Under the pieces are notes generated by a model. The model did not search any database, had not been told where the DNA came from, and was given only the letters and a program-made list of their open reading frames with translations. DNA of 64,000 nucleotides from JAAFJM01 sp964529175 (lineage in GTDB: Bacteria; Bacteroidota; Bacteroidia; UKL13-3). The translations under genes were made by a program, and so were the position numbers. The stretch spans positions 1-64,000 of the forward strand of contig CAZGVO010000006.1 in assembly GCA_964529175.1 (NCBI GenBank). The letters run 5' to 3'. Below, one piece after another: positions 1 to 8,317 of this stretch; position 1 is the stretch's first letter, and each line of letters starts with the position of its first letter.

Positions 1-742
1 CTGGGCTGTTTATCCAAACCGTATCTGGTGCGTAAAAATTTGCAATGGGCGGTTGGATAGGGCCATTGCCATTTATTGAAATGGCAAAAACACCTAAATA
101 ACCAGCACCCGAAGTTTTAGCTATGGTAACAGAAGCTATATTTTTAGTTGAGTTAGCTGTACTTAAAGTAAATTTGGCTTCATAAAAATTAGGACCATTA
201 CTTGCACAAGCATCTACAACACCAGTTGCAATATTTACACGACCAATATTGGTAACAGCAGGAATACCTCCAAACCAATCGCCTACTGTATTGGCATTAA
301 ACACTTGAGTAGTTAAATCTGAAAATGTAACCGTAACATCAGTTACGCAAGAACCTTGACCTGAACTCCACAATACAAAAACGTCTTTAGCTGAACGTTG
401 AGTTGCAAACGCTAAAGTGGTAGACCCTGTGGTGGCGGTCATATGGAAACTATTTAAGGCTGAATAATTAGACATTTGATATGTTAAACCAGGTGTTTGG
501 GCACTCGTTAATAATCCATTATTGGGTAAATAACAAGTACCCACTCCTGGAAAATCTTGGGCTACAAAAGCGAAGTTTGAAGCATCGAAGGCCGAAGTAA
601 CAGAAGCAGAGGCCGCTCCAGTTCCATTTACAACCAAATCTTTATTAAAACCACTACTAATAGTTACAGGGGTTAGTTGAGCGGAGGTTTTACAAAGAGT
701 AACAATAAATAAAAAGATAAAAAGGGGTAGTTTTTTGAGCAT
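1..742 (-). CDS. Secreted protein of unknown function, 3' part outside the window
   Basis: The reading frame is open on the minus strand from an ATG at 742 to the window edge, giving 247 visible codons without a stop. It begins with a clear Sec signal peptide: lysines at 3-4, a hydrophobic run LPLFIFLFIVTLC, and a likely cleavage site near SAQ at about residue 22. The mature part is rich in Ser, Thr, Val and Ala and looks like a beta-sandwich. Near the edge the stretch PPIANFYAPDTVWIN resembles the first strand of a PKD-type domain, a common module in Bacteroidota surface proteins. I infer an exported, possibly type IX secreted, multidomain protein, but the C-terminal sorting domain would lie outside. 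It is divergent from gmhA with about 150 bp between them. I recognise no specific function. Confidence 0.8.
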   Translation of the reverse strand, partial: MLKKLPLFIFLFIVTLCKTSAQLTPVTISSGFNKDLVVNGTGAASASVTSAFDASNFAFVAQDFPGVGTCYLPNNGLLTSAQTPGLTYQMSNYSALNSFHMTATTGSTTLAFATQRSAKDVFVLWSSGQGSCVTDVTVTFSDLTTQVFNANTVGDWFGGIPAVTNIGRVNIATGVVDACASNGPNFYEAKFTLSTANSTKNIASVTIAKTSGAGYLGVFAISINGNGPIQPPIANFYAPDTVWINSP

Positions 743-890
743 GATATTTTTTTTCAAGCATGCAATTTAAGCAGAGGATTCACATTTAATAAATTTTTTG
801 TGTAAAAAAAAGTTATTAAAATATGTAGAACAGATTAATTCAATGAATTTTTACTTTTTTATTTAATATTGAGCCATAAAAAACCATTTC

Positions 891-1457
891 ATGAATAGCA
901 TAAAACAACACTTTGAGGAAGCACATAATGTATTAGCCCAATTTTTAAGCAATGAAAAAAACTTTGAATCCATTGAAAAAGCTGGTCAGTTAATGGTGGA
1001 TTCAATTAAGGCGGAAGGTAAAATTTTAAGTTGTGGAAATGGTGGAAGTATGTGTGATGCAATGCATTTTGCTGAAGAATTAACTGGAAAATATAGAAAC
1101 GATAGACCTGCAATAGCTGCCATTTCAATAAGCGATGCAAGTCATATAGCTTGTGTGGGTAATGATTATGGTTACGATTTTGTATTTAGCAGATATTTGG
1201 AAGCCGTAGGTAGAAAAGGAGATGTTTTGCTTGCTATTTCTAGCAGTGGCAATTCTGTTAATGTAATTAAAGCTATGGAAGTTGCTAAGAAAAAAGGCAT
1301 AAAAATAGTTGGTTTAACAGGTAAAGATGGAGGTAAAATGGCATCACTTTGCGATGTAGAAATACGAGCACCACATAGTCAATACGCTGATAGAGCTCAA
1401 GAAATACATATTAAGGTTATTCATTCATTGATAGATTTTATTGAACGCCATGTGTAA
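891..1457 (+). CDS. gmhA: Phosphoheptose isomerase (sedoheptulose 7-phosphate isomerase)
   Basis: This cytoplasmic SIS-domain enzyme converts sedoheptulose 7-phosphate to D-glycero-D-manno-heptose 7-phosphate, the first step towards the heptose of LPS core. At 188 residues it has the normal family length and resembles E. coli GmhA along its whole length. It has the phosphate loop CGNGGS (48-53), then HFAEELTG (59-66), SSSGNS (117-122) and QEIHIKVIH (170-178). The metal or catalytic residues known from E. coli (His61, Glu65, Gln172, His180) fall on His59, Glu63, Gln170 and His178 here. One difference is Met54 where E. coli has His (GGSHCD). A GT9 heptosyltransferase-like gene at 5185-6270 fits the same pathway. 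The other heptose genes are not in the window. Confidence 0.95.
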   Translation: MNSIKQHFEEAHNVLAQFLSNEKNFESIEKAGQLMVDSIKAEGKILSCGNGGSMCDAMHFAEELTGKYRNDRPAIAAISISDASHIACVGNDYGYDFVFSRYLEAVGRKGDVLLAISSSGNSVNVIKAMEVAKKKGIKIVGLTGKDGGKMASLCDVEIRAPHSQYADRAQEIHIKVIHSLIDFIERHV

Positions 1458-1511
1458 CAATATGGATAAATAAAATGAGGTAATTTAAAAGTAAAAAATA
1501 TTTTTGCCTGC

Positions 1512-2975
1512 ATGTCAATGTATCTCATTTTATTTTCAGTTATAGGCTATTTTGGATTGTTAATGCTTATAGCTTGGTACACCTCTAACAAGGCAGGTGA
1601 AAGTGGTTATTTTACTGGGAATAAACAGTCGCCTTGGTACATTGTGGCTTTTGGTTTAATTGGCGATTCACTTTCGGGAGTTACATTTATATCGGTGCCG
1701 GGTGCGGTAGCTACTAATCAATTTAGCTATATGCAAATGGTATTAGGCTATATCGTAGGTTATTTGGTAATTGCTCAATTTTTATTGCCTTTGTATTATA
1801 AACTAAATCTTATTTCTATTTACTCCTATTTAGAGCAGCGCTTTGGAAAAATATCTCAAAAAACGGGGTCGTTATTTTTTATTTTATCGCGTTTGGTAGG
1901 TGCGGCATTTAGGCTTTACGTAGCTTTAATTGTATTAGATGTTTATTTTTTCAGTGCCTTTAATATTCCATTTTTTGTGTCGGCTTTAATAGTAATTGGT
2001 TTAATTTTATTATATACATATAAAGGTGGTATCAAAACTTTAGTATGGACTGACACGCTTCAATCGGCTTTTTTATTAGGAGGTGTCGCGCTGTCTATTT
2101 ATGTAGTTTGTTCTCAATTAAATTACAGTTTGGTTGATGCTGTTTTGGCCGTTAAAGAAAGCCCCATGAGTAAATTATTTTTCTTTGACGATTGGATGAG
2201 CAAAAACAATTTCTTCAAGCAATTTTTAGGAGGCATGTTTATAGCTATTGCCATGACCGGCTTGGACCAAAATATGATGCAAAAAAACTTAAGCTGTAAA
2301 AGTTTAGAGGATGCACAAAAGAATATCCGTTGGTTCAGTATTGTGGTAGTTTTTATCAATTTATTGTTTGTAAGTTTAGGAGTGTTATTATATCAATTTG
2401 CAGCAGCTAAAGGAATTATCACACCTGAAAAAACAGACCAATTATTCCCGAACATTGCGTTAAATTATGTGGGTGGAATAGGAGCTATTGTTTTCATATT
2501 AGGAATCACTGCTGCTACATTTAGCAGTGCCGATAGTGTATTAACTACCCTCACCACTTCGTTTTGTATTGATATTTTAGGTTATGACGAAACCCATGAA
2601 ACCAAGGAACACAAAACCAATCGACACTTAATTCATATAGGTTTTGCGCTAGTATTATTTTTAATCATCATCGTCTTTAAAGAGCTAAATAACGATGCTG
2701 TAATTAACCAAGTATTTAGGTTTGCAGGTTATACTTATGGACCATTATTAGGTTTATTTGCCTTTGGTTTGTTTAATAAAATTAGCGTAAAAGATAAGCT
2801 TGTTCCTTTTGTTTGTTTGGCTGCGCCAATAATTTGTTACCAACTTGATACTTATTCAAAAGACTTATTTAACGGCTACCAATTTGGACAAGAATTGTTA
2901 ATTTTAAATGGCTTAATTACTTTCTTTGGCCTTTGGCTTATTAAAAATAATAGGCAATTGGCAACTTCCAACTAG
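1512..2975 (+). CDS. Sodium:solute symporter (SSS/SLC5 family)
   Basis: This 487-residue integral membrane protein has about 13 hydrophobic segments spread over its whole length and no signal peptide, as in the LeuT-fold SSS family. It probably imports a small solute with Na+. The stretch ATFSSADSVLTTL (about residues 336-348) matches the TM8 region that supplies the serine ligands of the Na2 sodium site in this family. YTYKGGIKTLVWTDTLQ (about 169-185) is a typical SSS signature around TM5. Substrate cannot be read from sequence; sugars, amino acids and monocarboxylates all occur in the family. It follows gmhA by 54 bp on the same strand, so co-transcription is possible, though no functional link is obvious. 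Confidence 0.88.
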   Translation: MSMYLILFSVIGYFGLLMLIAWYTSNKAGESGYFTGNKQSPWYIVAFGLIGDSLSGVTFISVPGAVATNQFSYMQMVLGYIVGYLVIAQFLLPLYYKLNLISIYSYLEQRFGKISQKTGSLFFILSRLVGAAFRLYVALIVLDVYFFSAFNIPFFVSALIVIGLILLYTYKGGIKTLVWTDTLQSAFLLGGVALSIYVVCSQLNYSLVDAVLAVKESPMSKLFFFDDWMSKNNFFKQFLGGMFIAIAMTGLDQNMMQKNLSCKSLEDAQKNIRWFSIVVVFINLLFVSLGVLLYQFAAAKGIITPEKTDQLFPNIALNYVGGIGAIVFILGITAATFSSADSVLTTLTTSFCIDILGYDETHETKEHKTNRHLIHIGFALVLFLIIIVFKELNNDAVINQVFRFAGYTYGPLLGLFAFGLFNKISVKDKLVPFVCLAAPIICYQLDTYSKDLFNGYQFGQELLILNGLITFFGLWLIKNNRQLATSN

Positions 2976-3030
2976 CAAAATTGAATGTCCGATTTTTTTT
3001 GATTTAGGAATATGAATTAATAATCAATTG

Positions 3031-3070
3031 CCGTTTGTGGTTACTGAGCTTGTCGAAGTATAGCCAACGG
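3031..3070. repeat. 40-bp imperfect dyad with a TGAGCTTGTCGAAG core
   Basis: Between the symporter and xth lies an imperfect inverted repeat. The outer arms are CCGTT (3031-3035) and AACGG (3066-3070). A second pair lies further in, and the centre is ACTGAGCTTGTCGAAGT (3043-3059). It is more GC-rich than its surroundings. From memory, this core is a widespread short intergenic repeat in many bacterial genomes, behaving like a REP-type element. A second small hairpin (TCACG at 3108-3112, CGTGA at 3118-3122) sits just before xth. I see no second copy of the core in this window. Confidence 0.55.
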
Positions 3071-3142
3071 AATAAGAAAAACTGAGAACTATAAACTAAG
3101 AACTAAATCACGCAAGTCGTGAAAGAATTGTGAACTAAAACC

Positions 3143-3910
3143 ATGAAAATAATATCATATAATGTAAATGGAATCCGCTCTGCCATGAGCAAAGGTTTAA
3201 TTAATTTTATGCAAAGCGAAAATGCTGATGTATATTGTTTGCAAGAAACCAAAGCCAATAAAGAACAAATTAACGAACCATTTATTTTTGAAGCTGCTGG
3301 TTATAAAAACAATTATTGGTTTAGTGCCGAAAAAAAAGGTTATAGCGGTGTGGCATTGTTTTGTAAAAATGAACCCGACCATGTAGAATATGGTTTTGGA
3401 GTTCCTGAATTTGATAATGAAGGCAGAATAATTAGAGCTGATTATGGCTCAAAAAGTATTATAAGTGTTTACATTCCTAGTGGTTCAAGTGGCGATGAAC
3501 GTCAGGCTTTTAAAATGAATTGGTTGGCTTTTTTTCAAGATTATATCAATGAGTTAAAAGGCAAAAAACAAGAGTTAATTATTTGTGGTGATTACAATAT
3601 TGTTCATAAACCAATTGACATACATGATCCTGTAGGAAATAAAAATAGCAGTGGTTTCTTACCTGAAGAACGTGAGTGGCTTACTCAATTTATGGATAAC
3701 GGATTCATTGACACCTTTAGAGAGTTTAATAAAGCGCCTCACCAATACAGTTGGTGGACTTACCGTGCTGGTGCGCGTGGAAACAACAAAGGTTGGCGTA
3801 TTGACTATTGCATGGTAGCCGAATCATTAAGAAATAATTTGGTAGATGCAGGAATTATGCAACAAATAGTTCATTCTGACCATTGCCCAGTTTGGGTAGA
3901 GGTGAAGTAG
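3143..3910 (+). CDS. xth: Exodeoxyribonuclease III (AP endonuclease, EEP family)
   Basis: This is an Mg2+-dependent base-excision-repair enzyme that cuts DNA 5' of abasic sites and degrades 3' ends. At 255 residues it has the standard length. The ordered motifs of the exonuclease-endonuclease-phosphatase fold are present: NVNGIR near the N-terminus with Asn7, LQETKA with Glu35 (metal ligand), GDYNIVH in the middle, WWTYR, WRIDY, and the C-terminal SDHCPVW with Asp246-His247 forming the catalytic dyad. The ATG at 3143 gives the canonical MKIISYNVNGIR start. It is convergent with a small membrane-protein gene that ends 11 bp downstream. No regulation can be read except the palindromic sequences upstream. 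Confidence 0.95.
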   Translation: MKIISYNVNGIRSAMSKGLINFMQSENADVYCLQETKANKEQINEPFIFEAAGYKNNYWFSAEKKGYSGVALFCKNEPDHVEYGFGVPEFDNEGRIIRADYGSKSIISVYIPSGSSGDERQAFKMNWLAFFQDYINELKGKKQELIICGDYNIVHKPIDIHDPVGNKNSSGFLPEEREWLTQFMDNGFIDTFREFNKAPHQYSWWTYRAGARGNNKGWRIDYCMVAESLRNNLVDAGIMQQIVHSDHCPVWVEVK

Positions 3911-3921
3911 TACTTTGATTA

Positions 3922-4161
3922 TCATTTGTAAACTAAATACAGAACTCCGAAAAATACAATAAAAAGAACAAAAAAACCTATTACACCATTTAAGAAATCT
4001 TGGTTTAGATCGTTCCAAAATGCTAAGCCTTTTTTGTACTTACCTGAAAGAGAAATCATTGTTCTCTTTTTGCCAATTATTATATAATAAAAGTATCGAA
4101 TAGATTGTCCTATGAAAAGAAATAGTTCCCTAAGGAATAAGGTGCCGAATAATTCTTCCAT
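3922..4161 (-). CDS. Small membrane protein of unknown function (79 aa)
   Basis: A short frame starts 12 bp after the stop of the quinone-reductase-like gene on the same strand, so the two are probably co-transcribed. The protein has an amphipathic N-terminal third with a weak hydrophobic stretch, a basic middle (GKKRTMISLSGKYKKG) and one strong C-terminal transmembrane helix (GVIGFFVLFIVFFGVLYLVY, residues 59-78). I do not recognise a family. The coherent topology and tight spacing favour a real gene over chance, but it is short and AT-rich sequence easily yields hydrophobic frames. Confidence 0.55.
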   Translation of the reverse strand: MEELFGTLFLRELFLFIGQSIRYFYYIIIGKKRTMISLSGKYKKGLAFWNDLNQDFLNGVIGFFVLFIVFFGVLYLVYK

Positions 4162-4173
4162 TGGTAAAATAAA

Positions 4174-5172
4174 CTATCCCAATTTCAAAACAATTTTTCC
4201 AAACTGTTTGCCTTGGCTCATTTTTTCAATGGCTGCTTGAGCTTGTGCTAGTTCAAAAACTTCATCTACAACAGGAACAATTTTGTGATTATTGATAAAG
4301 GCTAACATCTCGGCAAATTCTTCATCGTTACCCATGGTAGAACCTAAAATATCTAATTGTTTCCAAAATATTTTGGCAGGAACTCCACTGTTAAATGCAC
4401 CCAAAGTTGCGCCATACATGGCAATTCTTCCAGCGGGCTTGGCTAAATCAACTAATTTAGCAAAAGTATCGCCACCGCTGCTATCCACTATGGCTTCAAA
4501 ACCTCCACACATGGCTTTTAGCTCTTTATCCCAATTTTGGTTTTTATAGTTTACGCCACCTTTTGCGCCTAGTGAAATGGCTTTAGCTATTTTTTCATCA
4601 TCGCCACTGGTAACATATACATTGCAGCCCGCTGCTACAGCAAACTGAACACAGAACAAAGCCACACCGCCACCAATTCCTGTAATCAAAATATTTTCGC
4701 CAGCTTTTGCCGCTGCACGTTTTATGGTTGCTCTAAAACCTGTTAAGCCTGCCAAAGGAAAAGCAGCAGCTTGATCAAAAGTTAAATGAGTAGGTTTTGC
4801 ATGCAATAACCTAGCATCAATTTTTACATATTCAGCAAAAGTACCATCGTTTGGAGTGCCCAATATTACATAGTCTTTAGCTTGTACACGAGGGTTATTT
4901 CCCCAATTTAAACTTGGGTTTATTACTACTTCCTTATTTAACCAATCAGTATTTACATTAGCACCAATTTTTGCCACCGTTCCACTGCCATCACTTCCTA
5001 AAATTATGGGAAAACGAATGCCTGCATATTGCCCTTTTTGAATCCATAAATCGCGATGATTAAAGGCAGCAGCATGTATTTTTACCAATACTTCATTATC
5101 AGTAATAGTAGGAGCTTCAACTTCTTTTATAGCTAATTTTTGGTTTAATTCTTCTAAAACTATAGCGCGCAT
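4174..5172 (-). CDS. Zinc-type alcohol dehydrogenase-like / NADPH:quinone oxidoreductase (MDR superfamily)
   Basis: This 332-residue medium-chain dehydrogenase/reductase probably transfers hydride from NAD(P)H to a quinone or enone. The N-terminal GroES-like domain carries FNHRDLWIQKGQY and LGSDGSGTVAKIG (about 37-70). It lacks the Cys/His cluster expected for a catalytic zinc site. The nucleotide-binding loop follows as LITGIGGGVALFCVQFA, then an acidic turn after beta-2 (TSGDDEK). It continues with VDSSGG and ends with the usual GKQFGKIVL. Length and motif order fit the YhdH/YogA-like quinone reductase branch; substrate is unknown. The gene lies between a GT9 gene upstream (12 bp gap) and a small membrane protein downstream, all on the minus strand, so the three may form one transcript. 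Confidence 0.85.
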   Translation of the reverse strand: MRAIVLEELNQKLAIKEVEAPTITDNEVLVKIHAAAFNHRDLWIQKGQYAGIRFPIILGSDGSGTVAKIGANVNTDWLNKEVVINPSLNWGNNPRVQAKDYVILGTPNDGTFAEYVKIDARLLHAKPTHLTFDQAAAFPLAGLTGFRATIKRAAAKAGENILITGIGGGVALFCVQFAVAAGCNVYVTSGDDEKIAKAISLGAKGGVNYKNQNWDKELKAMCGGFEAIVDSSGGDTFAKLVDLAKPAGRIAMYGATLGAFNSGVPAKIFWKQLDILGSTMGNDEEFAEMLAFINNHKIVPVVDEVFELAQAQAAIEKMSQGKQFGKIVLKLG

Positions 5173-5184
5173 TTTGGTTATTGA

Positions 5185-6270
5185 TTAAAAATGTGAAGCA
5201 ACAGCAGTTGCAATTTTTTGAGCAGGTAAATTTTCCATACAGCTAACACCATCTAAGCACGAGCCACGGTAAAAACATTTACACGCTTTATCTGGCATTA
5301 CAATTTCGCCTTTGCCAAATAAATCAAACTCATGTGGGTTAAAAATATTGTTCATTAAAACTATTTTTTTACCCAAAGCCAAGGTAATATGCATTCCCAT
5401 GGTTACTTGGGTAATAATTAAATGGCATTGATTTACCAAATTTATAAATTCGTATAAACTAAAATAACCTAAATACATGGCTCCTGAACGAGCTTGAATT
5501 TCTTTATTACGTTCGTGTTCTGCTTCGCCACCTAATAATAATATTTCAGCTTCTGGATGTTGTGCTTTTAAAATACCAATCAATTCTACCCATTTGTCTA
5601 TTGTCCACAAGCGAGTAGTCCAACGGCCACCACAACCTGTATTCATACCAATTATTTTTTTGCCAGTTGGCAAATTCCAAACATAACCTTTGTCGTCATG
5701 TTTATCCATTAAATAGGGTTCGCCTTCATGGGTAAATCCGCAAATTTCAAAAATTTCTTGTAAATAACTTTTGGTATTAGCTTGGCTCACGTCATCAAAC
5801 ATACCTGTACTGAATTTATGAACGGCCAAATCATTAATTGGCTGTATTTCATTGTCTTTTAAAACAAATCCATATTTTTCTTTAGCTTCAATTATTTTTA
5901 ATAATGCACCAGCTTCTTTTTCTTTATCTAAATTGATGGCAATATCCCAACTGCTGTGTTGCGCATACATAATGGAGTTAATATCCCATTTTAAAATTTC
6001 ATCTATTTGGCTCGATGGTAAAATATCAGGAGTCCAAGTAAGCCAAGTAATTTTACAATTAGGGTAAAGTGCTTTGAACTTAACTACCAATGGTGTAGTA
6101 CGAATTACATCGCCAATAGCGCCTAATTTTATAATTAAAATTCGTTTTGAAACTGCCGTAAAACTAGGGCAATCGGCACAATGGTAACCATTTTGTTTAT
6201 GTGGTTTACAGGGAATATGACCTTTAAAATGAAGGCAATTGGGTTTAAAAGTAGTGGCTATATCTGTCAT
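5185..6270 (-). CDS. Glycosyltransferase family 9 (heptosyltransferase-like) with cysteine-rich ends
   Basis: The core resembles ADP-heptose:LPS heptosyltransferases: RILIIKLGAIGDVIRTTPLV (43-62) is the GT9 N-terminal Rossmann signature, and GMNTGCGGRWTTRLW lies in the nucleotide-sugar domain. It probably adds heptose to an LPS-type glycan at the inner face of the cytoplasmic membrane. There is an extra N-terminal module with cysteines spaced CLHFKGHIPC then CADC, and a C-terminal module ACKCFYRGSC...SC. Together these could form a metal-binding knuckle or disulfides. I have seen similar cysteine-framed GT9 proteins in Bacteroidota and spirochaetes, from memory only. It is the first gene of a possible three-gene minus-strand unit with the quinone reductase. 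The gmhA gene 4 kb away fits the pathway. Confidence 0.85.
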   Translation of the reverse strand: MTDIATTFKPNCLHFKGHIPCKPHKQNGYHCADCPSFTAVSKRILIIKLGAIGDVIRTTPLVVKFKALYPNCKITWLTWTPDILPSSQIDEILKWDINSIMYAQHSSWDIAINLDKEKEAGALLKIIEAKEKYGFVLKDNEIQPINDLAVHKFSTGMFDDVSQANTKSYLQEIFEICGFTHEGEPYLMDKHDDKGYVWNLPTGKKIIGMNTGCGGRWTTRLWTIDKWVELIGILKAQHPEAEILLLGGEAEHERNKEIQARSGAMYLGYFSLYEFINLVNQCHLIITQVTMGMHITLALGKKIVLMNNIFNPHEFDLFGKGEIVMPDKACKCFYRGSCLDGVSCMENLPAQKIATAVASHF

Positions 6271-6518
6271 TTTTATGGGTAAATAATGGTAAAACCATTT
6301 ATTTGAGTTCTTAAAATTTGTGTAAAGGCAAACCTAACAGAATTTACCAAATTGACAAAACAGAAATGGCAGTTATTTGAGAAAAAATTATAGTTTTATG
6401 AAAGTTGAGAGTAATTCTTAAGATTATCAGTCTGACGCCTTTCCTTGTAATGCCTCTGCTTAATCGTCTGACTGTAGCTGCGGAGTTGTTTAATTAAATA
6501 AATTTAAATAAATATAAT

Positions 6519-6526
6519 TAGGTTTG
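6519..6526 (+). promoter_or_regulatory. Putative -7 element TAGGTTTG for the SDR/DsbA pair
   Basis: TAGGTTTG is an exact match to the Bacteroidota TAnnTTTG -7 consensus, 20 bp before the ATG at 6546. No TTG box sits at the usual 19-20 bp spacing; the region upstream is an AT-rich stretch. The rest of the 275-bp gap (6271-6545) holds a GC-richer inverted repeat with arms CAGTCTGACG (6428-6437) and CGTCTGACTG (6465-6474), one mismatch, loop 27 nt. Otherwise I see nothing in it. Confidence 0.5.
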
Positions 6527-6545
6527 CGGACTATTTAAATAAAAA

Positions 6546-7415
6546 ATGAAAATATTAATAACTGGGGCTACTGGCCAGTTTGGAGCAGCTACCATCAATT
6601 TCTTACTTAAAAAAATGCCTGCCGATAATTTGGTGGCATTGGTAAGAGATGAAAATAAAGCAACTGAACTTAAAGCAAAAGGTGTAGCAATAAAAATTGG
6701 TAATTATGATGATTATGCGTCTTTAGTAGATGCTATGAAAGGCATTGAAAAGGTGCTATTGATTTCTGGAAACGATATTGCCAATAGGCAAAAACAACAC
6801 GAAAACGTAATTAATGCCGCCAAAGAAGCTGAAGTTAAGCATGTGGTCTATACCAGTTTTATGCGCAAAAATGAAACTAAAACTTCGCCTTTGGGCATGG
6901 TTGCTAAATCGCATATTGAAACAGATAAATATTTAATAAACAGCGGATTAGCATATACTATTATGCTTAATAATTTATATGCTGATATTTTACCTATGTT
7001 TTTTGGTCCACAGGTGTTAGAGGCTGGAATTTTTTTACCAACAGAAGATGGCATAGCAGCTTATGCTACTCGAAGCGATATGGCAGAAGCAGCAGCAAAT
7101 ATTTTATCAGGAATAGGCCATGAAAATAAAAAATACAACATAGCCAATACTGAAAATTGCAGTATGGACGATGCTGCTGAAATATTGAGCGAAATAAAAG
7201 GCGAAGATGTAGAATATGCTAGTCCAACTAATAAAGATTATGTGGAAACATTAGTAAAAACAGGGTTCCCACAACAAATGGCAAATAGTTTGGTAGGGTT
7301 TTGCGAAGCAATAAAACAGGAAGAATTTGCAACTGAAACTACAGATTTAGAAATTTTACTTGGTCGAAAACCAACATCTTTAAAAGATTATTTTATTTCA
7401 GTTTATAAAAAGTAA
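6546..7415 (+). CDS. NmrA/QorB-like NAD(P)-binding SDR family protein
   Basis: This 289-residue atypical short-chain dehydrogenase begins with the Rossmann loop ITGATGQFG (5-13). It lacks the classical Tyr-x-x-x-Lys catalytic pair in its usual place, as in the NmrA/QorB subgroup, which act as NADPH-dependent quinone reductases or redox sensors. The conserved order is a glycine loop, then LVALVRDENKA for the cofactor phosphate, GIEKVLLISGND, and VVYTSFMRKNETK. A C-terminal substrate lobe follows. It is separated by only 3 bp from the DsbA-family gene behind it, so the two are very likely co-transcribed. This suggests a shared redox or stress role, which is my inference. The exact substrate is unknown. 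Confidence 0.82.
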   Translation: MKILITGATGQFGAATINFLLKKMPADNLVALVRDENKATELKAKGVAIKIGNYDDYASLVDAMKGIEKVLLISGNDIANRQKQHENVINAAKEAEVKHVVYTSFMRKNETKTSPLGMVAKSHIETDKYLINSGLAYTIMLNNLYADILPMFFGPQVLEAGIFLPTEDGIAAYATRSDMAEAAANILSGIGHENKKYNIANTENCSMDDAAEILSEIKGEDVEYASPTNKDYVETLVKTGFPQQMANSLVGFCEAIKQEEFATETTDLEILLGRKPTSLKDYFISVYKK

Positions 7416-7418
7416 AAA

Positions 7419-8249
7419 ATGGCTTTTCAGTTAAACAAACTGTTGCTTTTTGCATTTATTAGTTTAAGTGCAATGTGTGTAAAAGCACAAACCAACAAAA
7501 ATTTTAAAACCCAAAAGAAAGAAATAATGGATACCGTAAAAATGAAGGTAGAAATTTGGAGCGATGTAATGTGCCCATTTTGCTACATAGGAAAACGTAA
7601 ATTTGAAAATGCATTGGCTAAGTTTGCCGATAGTAATTATATTGAAATTGAATGGAAAAGTTTTGAGTTAAACCCCAACTTAAAAACCGATACCACCAAA
7701 AGCACTGCTCAGTATTTAGCCGAACAGAAAGGATTGCCAATGGCTCAGGTTAAACAAATGATAGCGCATGCTAGCAATATGGCGGCTCAGGTTGGTTTAG
7801 ACTATCGTTTAGAAACTGCCATTGTAGCCAACTCGTTTAATGCACACCGTTTTTCGCATTACGCTAAAGCCAAAGGCAAACAACATGAGGCGGAGGAAGA
7901 ATTATTTAAAGCTTATTTTACCTTAAATAAAAATACGGATGATATAAATGTATTGCTAGAATTAGGTGCTCAAATAGGATTGAATATTACCGAGTTAAAA
8001 ACTGTTTTAGAATCAAACCAATATGCTAACGAAGTGAGGGCAGATGAAAATGAAGCCATGAATTTGGGAATTCAAGGCGTGCCATTTTTTATTTTTAATA
8101 GAAAAGTGGCTGTTTCTGGTGCTCAAGATGAAAGTGTATTTTTAAAAGCATTGCAACAAACTTATCCTGAGTTTAGAAAAGCCAATCCTATTCAAAAATT
8201 TGATATAATAGAAGGCGCAGTATGCAAGCCAGATGGCACCTGCGAATAA
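7419..8249 (+). CDS. DsbA-family thioredoxin-fold oxidoreductase (FrnE-like) with a signal peptide
   Basis: After a convincing Sec signal peptide (LLLFAFISLSAMCVKAQ, cleavage near residue 24) the protein reads as a FrnE/2-hydroxychromene-2-carboxylate isomerase-like DsbA relative. It has VEIWSDVMCPFCYIGKRKFE with the CPFC redox pair Cys52/Cys55, a helical insert, and the cis-proline loop GIQGVPFFIFN. A further cysteine pair lies at the C-terminus (VCKPDGTCE). FrnE-type proteins are usually cytoplasmic and start about where Met37 or Met42 is here. I chose the upstream ATG at 7419 because it adds a complete signal peptide and sits 3 bp after the preceding stop. Internal initiation could give a cytoplasmic form. 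A terminator-like hairpin follows at 8269-8302. Confidence 0.85.
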   Translation: MAFQLNKLLLFAFISLSAMCVKAQTNKNFKTQKKEIMDTVKMKVEIWSDVMCPFCYIGKRKFENALAKFADSNYIEIEWKSFELNPNLKTDTTKSTAQYLAEQKGLPMAQVKQMIAHASNMAAQVGLDYRLETAIVANSFNAHRFSHYAKAKGKQHEAEEELFKAYFTLNKNTDDINVLLELGAQIGLNITELKTVLESNQYANEVRADENEAMNLGIQGVPFFIFNRKVAVSGAQDESVFLKALQQTYPEFRKANPIQKFDIIEGAVCKPDGTCE

Positions 8250-8268
8250 GACTTATTATCCATTTTAT

Positions 8269-8302
8269 ACAAAAGCCACTTTATAATTAAGGTGGCTTTT
8301 GT
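8269..8302. terminator. Hairpin between the convergent DsbA and HTH genes
   Basis: The arms ACAAAAGCCAC (8269-8279) and GTGGCTTTTGT (8292-8302) are perfectly complementary around a 12-nt AT loop. The T-rich arm on either strand fits a bidirectional intrinsic terminator for the plus-strand DsbA operon and the minus-strand HTH pair. Confidence 0.7.
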
Positions 8303-8317
8303 GTAAAAAGCTAAATA

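Noticed and set aside
6428..6474. Inverted repeat CAGTCTGACG/CGTCTGACTG as an operator or riboswitch
   Set aside because: The arms have a mismatch and a 27-nt loop, there is no known motif, and no second copy occurs; it is recorded only as part of the intergenic description.
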